16,254 nucleotides of DNA from Lachnospiraceae bacterium UBA3866 (GCA_002392345.1 DGGU01000014.1:1-16254); one strand, 5' to 3'. Positions 1 through 8,014 are shown, numbered from the stretch's first letter. Numbers and translations are program-made. Notes: generated from the sequence alone by a model not told the origin.

Positions 1-745
1 CAAATGACAACTCCATATCTATCTGAGTAAACTCAGGTTGCCTGTCTGCTCTCAAGTCTTCATCTCTATAACATCTTGCAAGTTGGAAATATCTATCCAT
101 TCCAGAAACCATAAGAAGTTGCTTATAAAGCTGTGGACTTTGAGGCAAGGCATAAAAGCATCCAGGATTTACACGAGATGGTACAAGATAGTCTCTTGCA
201 CCTTCTGGTGTTGACTTACAAAAAGTTGGAGTTTCTATCTCTATAAATCCTTCATCAGATAAAAACTTTCTCGTGAGAATTGTAACCTTAGAACGTAGCA
301 TAAGATTATCTTGCAGAGGTTTTCTTCTCAAATCGAGATATCTATACTCAAGTCTAAGTTCTTCTCTTGTAGGTATCTCGTCTTCAATTGGGAAAGGTAA
401 CACATCAGAAGTAGAAAGTATCCTAAGTTCATTAGGTTCTACCTCAATAGTTCCTGTTTTAATTTTATCATTGATGTCTGATCTTTTACGAACTTTACCA
501 GACACTGCGACAACATATTCAAATTTTAGATCTTTTGCCTTTTCAAATAGACTTTTTTCACAACTTGCTTCGTCAAATACAACCTGAATTATGCCGCTAC
601 GATCTCTCACATCAGTAAATATTATACTACCTTTGTTTCTAGATCTTTCAACCCAACCCATAACTACGACATCTTTACCAAGATCACTCTCAGTAAACTC
701 TGCACATCGTTTTGTTCTCTTTAAACCTTTTATACTTTCTGCCAT
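1..745 (-). CDS. aspS: Aspartyl-tRNA synthetase, N-terminal part (cut by window edge)
   Basis: Cytoplasmic class II synthetase that charges tRNA-Asp with aspartate using ATP. About 248 codons are visible and the gene runs off the left edge. I read an N-terminal OB-fold anticodon-binding domain (about residues 15-105, with GWVERSRNKG and FTDVRDRSG), the linker motif RLEYRYLDLRR, motif 1 around GFIEIETPTF, the substrate loop ALPQSPQLYKQ, and motif 2 from FQLARCYRDEDLRADRQPEF to the edge. These are bacterial-type AspRS signatures. The ATG at 743-745 has GAGG five bases upstream. It begins 8 bases after the hisS stop, so the two synthetases are co-transcribed, a pairing common in Firmicutes. Whether the C-terminal half is intact, and whether the enzyme discriminates tRNA-Asn, cannot be judged here. 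Confidence 0.97.
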   Translation of the reverse strand, partial: MAESIKGLKRTKRCAEFTESDLGKDVVVMGWVERSRNKGSIIFTDVRDRSGIIQVVFDEASCEKSLFEKAKDLKFEYVVAVSGKVRKRSDINDKIKTGTIEVEPNELRILSTSDVLPFPIEDEIPTREELRLEYRYLDLRRKPLQDNLMLRSKVTILTRKFLSDEGFIEIETPTFCKSTPEGARDYLVPSRVNPGCFYALPQSPQLYKQLLMVSGMDRYFQLARCYRDEDLRADRQPEFTQIDMELSF

Positions 746-753
746 GTTAACCT

Positions 754-2052
754 CTATTGATTAAATATTTGAAAATCAGGATATCCAAAGCTTTCAAGCT
801 TCTCACATTGAACCTTTTTATTCTTGCTGAGTTCAGCAATATATACTATATTGCCATTTTTACGTTCTATTAGAGCTTTATTTATTATATCACTTTTTTT
901 AGAAATATCGAGATTTTTATCTATAAGATATGCAATCTTTTTAATATTTGCTGGTACTTTAAAGTCATCCTCAAGATATATGCCTATTATCCTTTCAAAT
1001 CCTATGGATATGCCAAGTGCTGGCACCTTCATGCCAGTGAATTTTCCAATCATATCATCATATCTGCCACCACCACCTACAGAACCAGAAAACTTGTCAC
1101 TCTTAATTTCAAAAATAGGACCAGTATAGTAGCCCATACCACGAACTAAGCATGGGGTAAAATGTATTTTTACATCTGCATTTTTTGTAACAGTTTCAAT
1201 TATCTCTATTAAATTATTGCAGATATTAATAAAATCCTTTTCAAAGCTTGGTGAATCATAGTTTGCACCTAAGTTTGTATTTTCACTTATAATCTTACTT
1301 TGTAGTTTTTTTATAGCCGCTACTGGATCGCCAGTATAATCATCAAACAAAGAATTTAATATATCAATATTATCTTCCTTATAGCCTTTATCAATTAGTT
1401 CCTTCTTTACACCATCAAATCCTATTTTATCAAGTTTATCAAGTGTGATACAAACTGATTCAAAATCAGTCTCATTAAAACCTGCATACAAAACTATCGC
1501 TTTCAAAATCCTTCTATCATTGATGTCAAAAGAAAAATTATACTTATCAAATTCTATTTCTTTAAGAAGAGTCGATGTAGCAAGCAATGTCTCTATCTCG
1601 CCAAGATTAGTGCTTTCTCCAAGTATATCTATGTCACATTGGCAAAACTGTCTATATCTACCTTTTTGTGGACGGTCAGCTCTATATACATTACCAATCT
1701 GCATAGCCTTAAACGGTAGAACTAATTTATCTTTATTATTGGAATAAAATCTACTTAGTGGAACTGTCAAATCATATCTAAGACCTGAATCAACGATGTC
1801 TTCAACTTTACCAGATTCTAAAGATTTCTCGAGTTTCTCCCCTCTTTTTAGAATCTTAAATATAAGTTTTTCATTATCCCAGCCTTGATCCGATAAGAGA
1901 TTTTCAATATGCTCGATATTGGGTGTCTCGATTTCAGAAAAGCCAAACCTACTATACACATCTCTAATCTTAGAAAATATAAATTGTCTTATTTCCATTT
2001 CTCTCGGTTCAATGTCTTTCATTCCATTGACCGGCGTCTTAATCATCTGCAT
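754..2052 (-). CDS. hisS: Histidyl-tRNA synthetase
   Basis: Cytoplasmic class II synthetase for histidine, 432 residues. Motif 2 is at residues 119-142 (GNVYRADRPQKGRYRQF), the histidine-specific motif at 302-311 (LVRGMGYYTG), the glycine-rich GGGGRYD at 326-332, and motif 3 (GISIGFERI) at 347-355. The C-terminal anticodon-binding domain is short (about 60 residues, ending FQIFNQ) compared with roughly 90-100 in typical HisRS. RADRPQ and GMGYYTG differ from the usual bacterial RHERPQ and GLDYYTR; from memory this variant is typical of Lachnospiraceae-type HisRS. The ATG at 2052 has AAAGGA just upstream, embedded in the last codons of pncB, whose stop is 3 bases away, so translation is probably coupled. 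aspS follows after 8 bases. HisZ (the ATP-PRT regulatory paralog) is unlikely because the catalytic motifs are all present. Confidence 0.96.
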   Translation of the reverse strand: MQMIKTPVNGMKDIEPREMEIRQFIFSKIRDVYSRFGFSEIETPNIEHIENLLSDQGWDNEKLIFKILKRGEKLEKSLESGKVEDIVDSGLRYDLTVPLSRFYSNNKDKLVLPFKAMQIGNVYRADRPQKGRYRQFCQCDIDILGESTNLGEIETLLATSTLLKEIEFDKYNFSFDINDRRILKAIVLYAGFNETDFESVCITLDKLDKIGFDGVKKELIDKGYKEDNIDILNSLFDDYTGDPVAAIKKLQSKIISENTNLGANYDSPSFEKDFINICNNLIEIIETVTKNADVKIHFTPCLVRGMGYYTGPIFEIKSDKFSGSVGGGGRYDDMIGKFTGMKVPALGISIGFERIIGIYLEDDFKVPANIKKIAYLIDKNLDISKKSDIINKALIERKNGNIVYIAELSKNKKVQCEKLESFGYPDFQIFNQ

Positions 2053-2055
2053 ATA

Positions 2056-3525
2056 TTATCCTTTTTCATTGAGTAATCTTATTTTAGTATCATACAATTT
2101 TTGTGATAAATCAACATATAACTCTTTTGGGTTTGTAAGTCTTTTATTGTCTTCATATAAAGTATCAAGTTCTTGTTTAAATTTATTTTTAGAATACTCT
2201 ACTGTTTTTTTCTCATAAACAAGTTTGCCATCGACAATTATAGGTTCAAGCATCTTTTTGATTTTGAATTCACCTTGCTTCAAAGTTTTTCTTTTCCAAG
2301 TATTAACAGGATCAAATATCTCAAGGTCTTCATCTTCAGATATTTTCTCGTCATAAAGTGTTATAAGATCCGCTATAATTTTATTATCTTTATTATATAT
2401 CCTATATACTTCTTTATTACCTGGATTTGTAACCTTTTCAACATTTGATGAGATCTTTAATTTAGGTTTGTACTCATTAGTTTCACTATCATAGATACTT
2501 GATAATTTATATACACCTCCTAGAGTTGAACCATTGCCAGTTATTAATTTTGTCCCAACACCATATAATCCAATTTTAGCTCCTTGAACATTAAGTGATA
2601 CTATAAGATTTTCATCAAGGTCATTGGATGCACAGATTACTGCGTCTTTATATCCAGCTTCATCAAGCATCTTTCTTGCCTCTTTAGATAGATAAGCAAG
2701 GTCGCCACTATCAAGCCTTATACCATATTTTTTGCTCTTTATGCCATTTTCTTTCATGAAATCAAAAGTCTTAATCGCATTAGGAATACCAGACTTTAAA
2801 GTATCAAATGTATCAACGAGGAGTATTGCCATATCGGGATATCGCACTGCGAATTCTTTAAATGCTGAAAGTTCGTCATCAAATGACATAATCCATGAGT
2901 GCGCCATAGTTCCAAGTGCTGGAAGATCATACATCTTTGCCGTAAGGACATTGGATGTACCTATACAACCTGCTATACAAGCTGCTTTAGCGCCATAAAT
3001 AGCTGCATCAAAAGACATAGCACGTCTTAATCCGAATTCCATAACGCCATATGGTTTTGCTGCCTCGCATACTCTATATGCCTTCGTTGCAATTAAAGTC
3101 TCGTGATTAAAGATGCAAAGCATCGCACTTTCAATAAGCTGAGCTTGACTAACTGGTGCAACTATTTTAATAACTGGTTCTTTAGCATTAATTACTGAAC
3201 CCTCTTCAAAAGCATATACAGAGCCTGTAAACCTAAAATCCTTAAGATACTTTAAGAACTCATCATTAAATGTAGTGTATTTTTTTAAGTATTCTATATC
3301 ATCATCATTAAATTTCAAATTAATTAAATAATCTATAATTTCATTTAAGCCACAAAATACCGCGAAGCCATTTCCAAACGGATTATTTCTATAAAACACA
3401 TCAAAGGTCACGATCTTTTCATCCATGTTATGATTTCTAGCATTATCAAAATAACCCTGCATCATAAGAAGTTCATAAAAATCAGTAAGTAATCCAACAT
3501 TTCTCTTTGATATTTCACTAATCAT
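2056..3525 (-). CDS. pncB: Nicotinate phosphoribosyltransferase
   Basis: Makes nicotinate mononucleotide from nicotinate and PRPP, coupled to ATP, in the Preiss-Handler NAD salvage route (cytoplasm). The protein is 489 residues from the chosen start. It shows the N-terminal LLTDFYELLMMQGYF (residues 12-26), GTMAHSWIMSF (205-215), LLVDTFDTLKSGIPNA (235-250), RLDSGDLA (270-277) and the phosphate-binding GVGTKLITG (322-330), as expected for the long Firmicutes NAPRTase. The reading frame is open to a GTG at 3543, but the ATG at 3525 is preferred: AGAGGAGG lies 7 bases before it and would otherwise be coding. It follows the metallo-hydrolase gene after 24 bases, and its stop overlaps the hisS ribosome binding site. 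Confidence 0.96.
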   Translation of the reverse strand: MISEISKRNVGLLTDFYELLMMQGYFDNARNHNMDEKIVTFDVFYRNNPFGNGFAVFCGLNEIIDYLINLKFNDDDIEYLKKYTTFNDEFLKYLKDFRFTGSVYAFEEGSVINAKEPVIKIVAPVSQAQLIESAMLCIFNHETLIATKAYRVCEAAKPYGVMEFGLRRAMSFDAAIYGAKAACIAGCIGTSNVLTAKMYDLPALGTMAHSWIMSFDDELSAFKEFAVRYPDMAILLVDTFDTLKSGIPNAIKTFDFMKENGIKSKKYGIRLDSGDLAYLSKEARKMLDEAGYKDAVICASNDLDENLIVSLNVQGAKIGLYGVGTKLITGNGSTLGGVYKLSSIYDSETNEYKPKLKISSNVEKVTNPGNKEVYRIYNKDNKIIADLITLYDEKISEDEDLEIFDPVNTWKRKTLKQGEFKIKKMLEPIIVDGKLVYEKKTVEYSKNKFKQELDTLYEDNKRLTNPKELYVDLSQKLYDTKIRLLNEKG

Positions 3526-3549
3526 ATTATTGCCTCCTCTCACATAAAA

Positions 3550-4365
3550 CTAACCATCATTTAATATAACAGTTGGTTCAAGCCTTTTTGCAACAAATAT
3601 TTTATCAATAAACTCTATATCAGAATTTCTCTTAAAATAATTAGCTACATACTCATAGGCATATTCTTCAGAATTTGTCTCATCACTTATATGAGCAAGA
3701 TATACCTCTTTTAAATTTCCATCTTTAATTTTAGAAAGTATCTCGCAGCAGTCTTCATTAGAAAGATGTCCGCCAAAACCTGCTATCCTAGCTTTAAGTT
3801 CTTCACTTCGATCACTTTCCAGAAGTTTAGTTCCATCATAATTACACTCAAGCATAAGATAATGTACATCACTAAGATTTCTTATTACAGCCTCATTATA
3901 AGTCCCCATATCAGTGAGTATTGCTAATTTCACATCGCCAAGTTCAAATTTATAATATAGAGATGGTACATCGTGGCAACCTTTTAATGGATATACTTTT
4001 ATATCTTTGATAATAATCTGTGATCCTTCATTAAGAGGATTTATCGATTTAATAATCTTAAAATTATCAAGATCGGGTTTGATGCCATTTTTTTCTAAAG
4101 AATATGCTATATACGATAATGTCTCTTTAAGACCAAGTATTTTAACGTCATGATATTTAAGTAGCGTTGTAATGCCTGAGATGTGGTCAAAATGTGCATG
4201 GGTAATTAGTATACAATCAATATCATCAACCTTCAATCCATATCGATCTAAGTATTCAGTTAGTCTTTTCATAGAGATTCCACAATCAACTAATATATTA
4301 GTATTTTTATATGAAATTAGTGCAGAGTTTCCCTTGCTACTACTTGCAAACGAGATAAATTTCAT
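3550..4365 (-). CDS. MBL-fold metallo-hydrolase, YycJ/WalJ-like
   Basis: A 271-residue metallo-beta-lactamase-fold hydrolase. Metal ligands are visible as HAHFDH (residues 56-61), then LKGCHDVP, AILTDMG, the GGHLSNED histidine and AHISDETN near the end. The N-terminal SFASSSKGNSALI and LVDCGISMKRL match the YycJ/WalJ family, a small cytoplasmic nuclease-like group that in Bacillus accompanies the WalRK system. No WalRK genes are present here; this family also lies next to coaE and polA in Clostridia, as I recall. The ATG at 4365 lies inside the end of coaE (26-base overlap), with GAGG six bases upstream. The catalytic histidines are intact, so it is probably active. The substrate is not deducible. 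Confidence 0.88.
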   Translation of the reverse strand: MKFISFASSSKGNSALISYKNTNILVDCGISMKRLTEYLDRYGLKVDDIDCILITHAHFDHISGITTLLKYHDVKILGLKETLSYIAYSLEKNGIKPDLDNFKIIKSINPLNEGSQIIIKDIKVYPLKGCHDVPSLYYKFELGDVKLAILTDMGTYNEAVIRNLSDVHYLMLECNYDGTKLLESDRSEELKARIAGFGGHLSNEDCCEILSKIKDGNLKEVYLAHISDETNSEEYAYEYVANYFKRNSDIEFIDKIFVAKRLEPTVILNDG

Positions 4366-4927
4366 TTAATACCTCATCAATCTTTTTATTGAGAGTTTCT
4401 TTATCATCATCATTATCAATTATGTAATCAGCCATATTATAAAACTTTTCATAATACTCTTGCGAATTATATATAAGTTTAATTTGATTATCTGCATATC
4501 CACGATTTTCTTTTAATCTTTTATAGGAGTTCTCATACGAAGATCTTATGTATATAACCTTATCACACATCTTATAGAATAATTCACTTGGCAAAGCTGT
4601 CTCAATGATAAATGAGATATCTTTATCAGGATTTTCTACTCTACAAGCAGCTATGTCATCATTAATCTTATTAAAAACTTCTAGATGAAGTGTATTTCTT
4701 ATTTCTTCTTGTAAATTTTCATTTGTAAAAAATATGTATGGCATAATCTTCCCGCCAGTATAAGATGTCTTGCCACTTTCAATTAAATCTTTCGCGATAT
4801 CATCACACGAAAAGACTTTTATATCAGAATCTTTAAATCTACCAACCATATAATTCACAAGATATGATTTACCAGATCCAATTTTACCAACAATTCCTAA
4901 AACCATAACTAATATGACTAAATGCAT
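4340..4927 (-). CDS. coaE: Dephospho-CoA kinase
   Basis: Last step of coenzyme A synthesis: ATP-dependent phosphorylation of the ribose 3'-OH of dephospho-CoA. The protein is 195 residues, near the usual length. The Walker A loop GKIGSGKS is at residues 14-21 (family usual GGIGSGKS), followed by SCDDIAKDLIESG where the family has a DxIAH-type motif; an ETALPSELF segment and a C-terminal helical lid also fit. The start is uncertain: ATG 4927 overlaps the stop of the preceding small gene, while ATG 4906 (skipping seven hydrophobic residues) gives the more usual N-terminus MVLGIVGK. Neither has a clear Shine-Dalgarno, so translation is probably coupled to the upstream gene. It overlaps the metallo-hydrolase gene by 26 bases. 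Confidence 0.92.
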   Translation of the reverse strand: MHLVILVMVLGIVGKIGSGKSYLVNYMVGRFKDSDIKVFSCDDIAKDLIESGKTSYTGGKIMPYIFFTNENLQEEIRNTLHLEVFNKINDDIAACRVENPDKDISFIIETALPSELFYKMCDKVIYIRSSYENSYKRLKENRGYADNQIKLIYNSQEYYEKFYNMADYIIDNDDDKETLNKKIDEVLNEIYLVCK

Positions 4928-5184
4928 TTTTCTACAAACTTTATCCCTTCATCGATGCCATCATTACTATATGCAAAATCACTTATCTTCATGTAGTCTA
5001 CATCAGTATTCTCGAAATTCAACATATCTTTCCACACATAGACTTTTAACTTGTCAGTTGAATCGTCTGTTACCTTTTCAAATTTAAATCTAATTCCTTT
5101 ATAAGAACCAATAAATGGTAACTTATTAAGAAAATTGATACTAAGCATCGTTAATGGTATTTTTAAATCTTCTCTTATTCCCAT
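4918..5184 (-). CDS. Small protein of unknown function between polA and coaE
   Basis: An 88-residue protein that I do not recognise as a named family. It begins MGIREDLK, has a middle FIGSYKGIRFKFEKV followed by a beta-rich stretch (KLKVYVW) and ends with an amphipathic helix (GIDEGIKFVEKCI). No membrane segment, signal peptide or metal motif is visible. The ATG at 5184 comes one base after the polA stop (TAAGATG); the frame is open back to a GTG at 5211, but that would overlap polA by 26 bases without a good Shine-Dalgarno. Its stop overlaps the coaE start by 10 bases. Its position between polA and coaE, and a similar GSYKG...VW...FENT pattern I recall in other Clostridia, suggest a genuine conserved gene, but that recollection is untested. 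Confidence 0.72.
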   Translation of the reverse strand: MGIREDLKIPLTMLSINFLNKLPFIGSYKGIRFKFEKVTDDSTDKLKVYVWKDMLNFENTDVDYMKISDFAYSNDGIDEGIKFVEKCI

Positions 5185-5185
5185 C

Positions 5186-7585
5186 TTAATGAGCACTATC
5201 CCAATTATCACCAGTTTTTATCTCAATCTCAAGCGGAACTTTAAAATCAAAACTATCTGTCATGCATTCTTTCATAATTTTCTTAACTTTATTTTCTTCG
5301 CCAATTTTACATTCTATAAGTATCTCATCATGAACTTGCAAAACTAATCTTGATTTTAGATTATCTTTTTTAAATCTCTCATCAACTTTAATCATAGCAA
5401 TTTTAATAATATCTGCGGCTGTGCCTTGTATTGGAGAATTCATTGCAACTCTCTTGGCAAATGCTTTTTGCATTGCATTGCCAGTTCTAAACTCAGGTAT
5501 AGGTCTTATTCGCCCATAATAAGTTTTCACAAAGCCATTGTTTTTTGCATTTTCAACTGTGTCATCAAGATACTTTTTTACTTTACTATATTTTGCAAAA
5601 TATTTATCTATATATTCTTTCGCTTCTTTTGTATCGATATTTAGATCTTCACCAAGACCATAAGAGGACATACCATAGACAATGCCAAAATTAATTGCTT
5701 TGGCCTTTCTCCGAAGTTCTGGTGTTACTTTATCAATGCTCACACCAAATACTTCACTTGCAGTAATACTATGGACATCAGCAGCACTATTATAAGCTGA
5801 TATCAGGTTCTCGTCATTAGAAAGTATAGCTAGAATCCTAAGTTCTATCTGAGAATAATCTGCATCAATGAATGTGTACCCGACTCTTGGCACAAATACT
5901 TTTCTAAGTTCTCTACCAAGTTCTGTTCTTATAGGTATATTTTGTAAATTTGGATTATCACTAGAAAGTCTACCCGTAGCAGTTTCTGTCTGATTAAAAT
6001 TAGTATGTATACGACCATCAACTATAAACTGTGGTAAAGCATTCGCATATGTTGTAAGAAGTTTATTGTATGTGCGATAATCCATTATAGGTCTTATTAT
6101 CTCATGCTTATCAACAAGTTTTTGCAAGACTTCGACGCTTGTAGATAGTTTCTCACCCTTTTTTTTCTCATAATCAAGTGAAAGTTTATTAAAAAGTATA
6201 TCTGAAAGCTGTTTCGGAGAATTTATATTAAAATCTGTACCAGCAAGTTTATGAATTTTTTCATCAAGTTCCTTTATGGCTGCTGATAATTTTTTCGCGA
6301 ATTTATTAATAGAATCCTCATCGACGCCTATGCCTATCTTTTCCATGTTATACAAGACTTCAACAAGTGGTAACTCTACATCATTATATATGTAATCAAG
6401 CCCCAAGTCATTTATCTTCTTAGAAAAATTCTTATAACATTTATCTTGTTTTATATGCCTTATATCATTATAATCCTTTCTAATTGGGTCTATAAGATAT
6501 GCCATTATGCTCAAATCATCTATTTTCTTCTTTGGTATAAATCTTTCGAAAGCACCACTCTCATCTAAAGACTTGTATCTATTTTTAAGATTATAAGTGA
6601 TTTTAGGATTTTTATCATCATTTTCTTTTGTTTCAATATCACTAAATCCTTCAAATATATCATCGGTATTTGTAGTAGCTGACACATTTTTATCACTACT
6701 TGATGTCTTTTTGACACTAGAATCAAATTTTTTATATAATGATTTTAAAGAATACTTTTTAAAGACATCATAAGTTTTAGCATTATATATGTCACTTATC
6801 TTTAGATTGTCTAATGAAATATTGAAATCTAAATCAGTTATAATTGTAACTAGTTTTAAAAGTAAATCTATATCATCTTTTGATTCTTCAAATGATTTTA
6901 CTATACTAGGCTTCTTTATCTCATCAAGATGTTCATATATATTGTCAATTGTTTTATATTTTACGATTAGGTCATTGGCTGTGACCTTGCCTATGCCTTT
7001 AAGACCTTTAATATTATCTGACGGGTCTCCCATAAGTGCTTTAAGTCCTATGAACTCTTTTGGAGTCATATTGTATTCTTTTTCAACATCTTTCGCATAA
7101 TATATATATACATCAGAATTACTCTTAACAGTTTTCACAAGTCTTATCTTTATATTATCAGTCGCGAGTTGAAGCATATCTTTGTCTCCAGTCAGTATAA
7201 CCGCCTCTAATTTGTCATTTGAAAACTTTGTAGCTAGTGAACCAAGTACATCGTCAGCTTCATAACCTTCCTTAGAAAATATATTGATATTCATAGAAGT
7301 TAGTGTTTCTTTAACATAAGGGACCTGTTCTTTAAGTTCTTCTGGCATCGGTCCTCTCTGACCTTTATACTCTTTATATAGTTTATGTCTAAATGTAGGT
7401 TTGTTTTCATCAAATGCTACAGCAATATATTTTGGTTTTTCTTCATCAAGAGTTCTTGAAAGTATATTGAGAAATCCAAGCAAAGCATTCGTATGCATCC
7501 CATCTTCAGTAGTAAGAATTGGAAGTGCATAAAAGCCTCTACATATGATACTGTATGCATCAATTAATAAAAGCTTGTCCTTCAT
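5186..7585 (-). CDS. polA: DNA polymerase I with reduced exonuclease domain
   Basis: Family A polymerase for Okazaki-fragment maturation and gap repair, 799 residues (most bacterial PolA are about 850-930). The N-terminal 5'-nuclease domain spans about 1-290, with GDKDMLQL at 133-140 and GDPSDNIKGLKGIGK at 186-200. The polymerase domain spans about 400-799: motif A DADYSQIELR at 574-583, motif B RRKAKAINFGIVYG at 625-638, motif C VHDE at 751-754. Between them lie only about 110 residues instead of the usual ~190: a Ser/Thr/Asn/Asp-rich linker (about 290-330) and a remnant (KIDDLSIMAYLIDP, 354-367) resembling the second half of the 3'-5' exonuclease fold, so proofreading is presumably absent. 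The ATG at 7585 has AGGTGG eight bases upstream and overlaps the stop of the zf-HC2 gene (ATGA). Confidence 0.97.
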   Translation of the reverse strand: MKDKLLLIDAYSIICRGFYALPILTTEDGMHTNALLGFLNILSRTLDEEKPKYIAVAFDENKPTFRHKLYKEYKGQRGPMPEELKEQVPYVKETLTSMNINIFSKEGYEADDVLGSLATKFSNDKLEAVILTGDKDMLQLATDNIKIRLVKTVKSNSDVYIYYAKDVEKEYNMTPKEFIGLKALMGDPSDNIKGLKGIGKVTANDLIVKYKTIDNIYEHLDEIKKPSIVKSFEESKDDIDLLLKLVTIITDLDFNISLDNLKISDIYNAKTYDVFKKYSLKSLYKKFDSSVKKTSSSDKNVSATTNTDDIFEGFSDIETKENDDKNPKITYNLKNRYKSLDESGAFERFIPKKKIDDLSIMAYLIDPIRKDYNDIRHIKQDKCYKNFSKKINDLGLDYIYNDVELPLVEVLYNMEKIGIGVDEDSINKFAKKLSAAIKELDEKIHKLAGTDFNINSPKQLSDILFNKLSLDYEKKKGEKLSTSVEVLQKLVDKHEIIRPIMDYRTYNKLLTTYANALPQFIVDGRIHTNFNQTETATGRLSSDNPNLQNIPIRTELGRELRKVFVPRVGYTFIDADYSQIELRILAILSNDENLISAYNSAADVHSITASEVFGVSIDKVTPELRRKAKAINFGIVYGMSSYGLGEDLNIDTKEAKEYIDKYFAKYSKVKKYLDDTVENAKNNGFVKTYYGRIRPIPEFRTGNAMQKAFAKRVAMNSPIQGTAADIIKIAMIKVDERFKKDNLKSRLVLQVHDEILIECKIGEENKVKKIMKECMTDSFDFKVPLEIEIKTGDNWDSAH

Positions 7586-7917
7586 CTATATACCACCTTA
7601 ATTGCTATAATTAAAAGTAATAAGAAAAATGCACATATAGCGACACTCATAGCAAAATAATTCTGTTTAATGATTGCATCATTTCTTTTTATGTCAAACT
7701 CAGTATCAGCCATAAGCTTATCAAGATTTTTTTGGTAATTAAAATTAAGATCCTTATCAAGATCATTGAAAGTCATATAAAAAGAAAACTCATCTAGTAA
7801 TACTTCTCTACACTTAGCACACTTTTTAAGATGGTAGTACACTTTACGAAGTTTATTACCTTTGAGAGTTCCTCTAATAAAACTATTGATATTTTTTTCA
7901 GCAACACTGCAATCCAT
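7582..7917 (-). CDS. zf-HC2 (anti-sigma-like) single-pass membrane protein
   Basis: A 111-residue protein. The N-terminus carries the zf-HC2 / zinc-anti-sigma pattern: Cys3, then H29-x3-C33-x2-C36 (YYHLKKCAKCREVL). A linker follows and then one strong transmembrane helix at about 87-108, so the zinc domain is probably cytoplasmic. In the family this domain binds ECF sigma factors or acts as a redox or metal-responsive regulator. No sigma-factor gene is adjacent, so the partner is unknown. The frame is open upstream into the tRNA, but ATG 7917 is the sensible start because earlier codons lie in tRNA-Leu sequence and Cys3 begins the motif. That start is 3 bases after the tRNA 3' end, leaving no room for a separate ribosome binding site. 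The stop overlaps the polA start, implying coupled translation. Confidence 0.8.
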   Translation of the reverse strand: MDCSVAEKNINSFIRGTLKGNKLRKVYYHLKKCAKCREVLLDEFSFYMTFNDLDKDLNFNYQKNLDKLMADTEFDIKRNDAIIKQNYFAMSVAICAFFLLLLIIAIKVVYR

Positions 7918-7920
7918 CAA

Positions 7921-8000
7921 TGCCGCTAGTGGGACTCGGACCCACAAGGTTTCCCGCACGATTTTGAGTCGTGTGCGTTTACCAATTTCGCCATAGCGGC
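7921..8000 (-). tRNA. tRNA-Leu (anticodon CAA)
   Basis: An 80-base cloverleaf without encoded CCA. The acceptor stem is GCCGCTA with TAGCGGC plus discriminator A. The D-arm is GCG/CGC with GG in the loop, the anticodon stem CACGA/TCGTG has loop CTCAAAA (anticodon CAA), a short class II variable arm has a GG/CC stem, and the T-stem is GTGGG/CCCAC. The long variable arm, the A discriminator and the CAA anticodon all indicate leucine (UUG codons). The T-loop reads TCCGAGT rather than TTCGAGT, so position 55 is C (window base 7939). The gene begins 14 bases after the upp stop and ends 3 bases before the next start codon, so it lies inside the operon. Confidence 0.95.
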
Positions 8001-8014
8001 AATACTATATAATA

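Noticed and set aside
7918..7959. Upstream extension of the zf-HC2 reading frame (MRETLWVRVPLAAL...)
   Set aside because: These codons are tRNA-Leu sequence (variable arm, T-arm and acceptor stem). The conserved protein pattern starts at the ATG at 7917.
8001..8014. A dedicated promoter for tRNA-Leu
   Set aside because: The AT-rich 14-base gap offers TATAGT-like hexamers but no -35 at proper spacing; co-transcription with upp explains it more simply.
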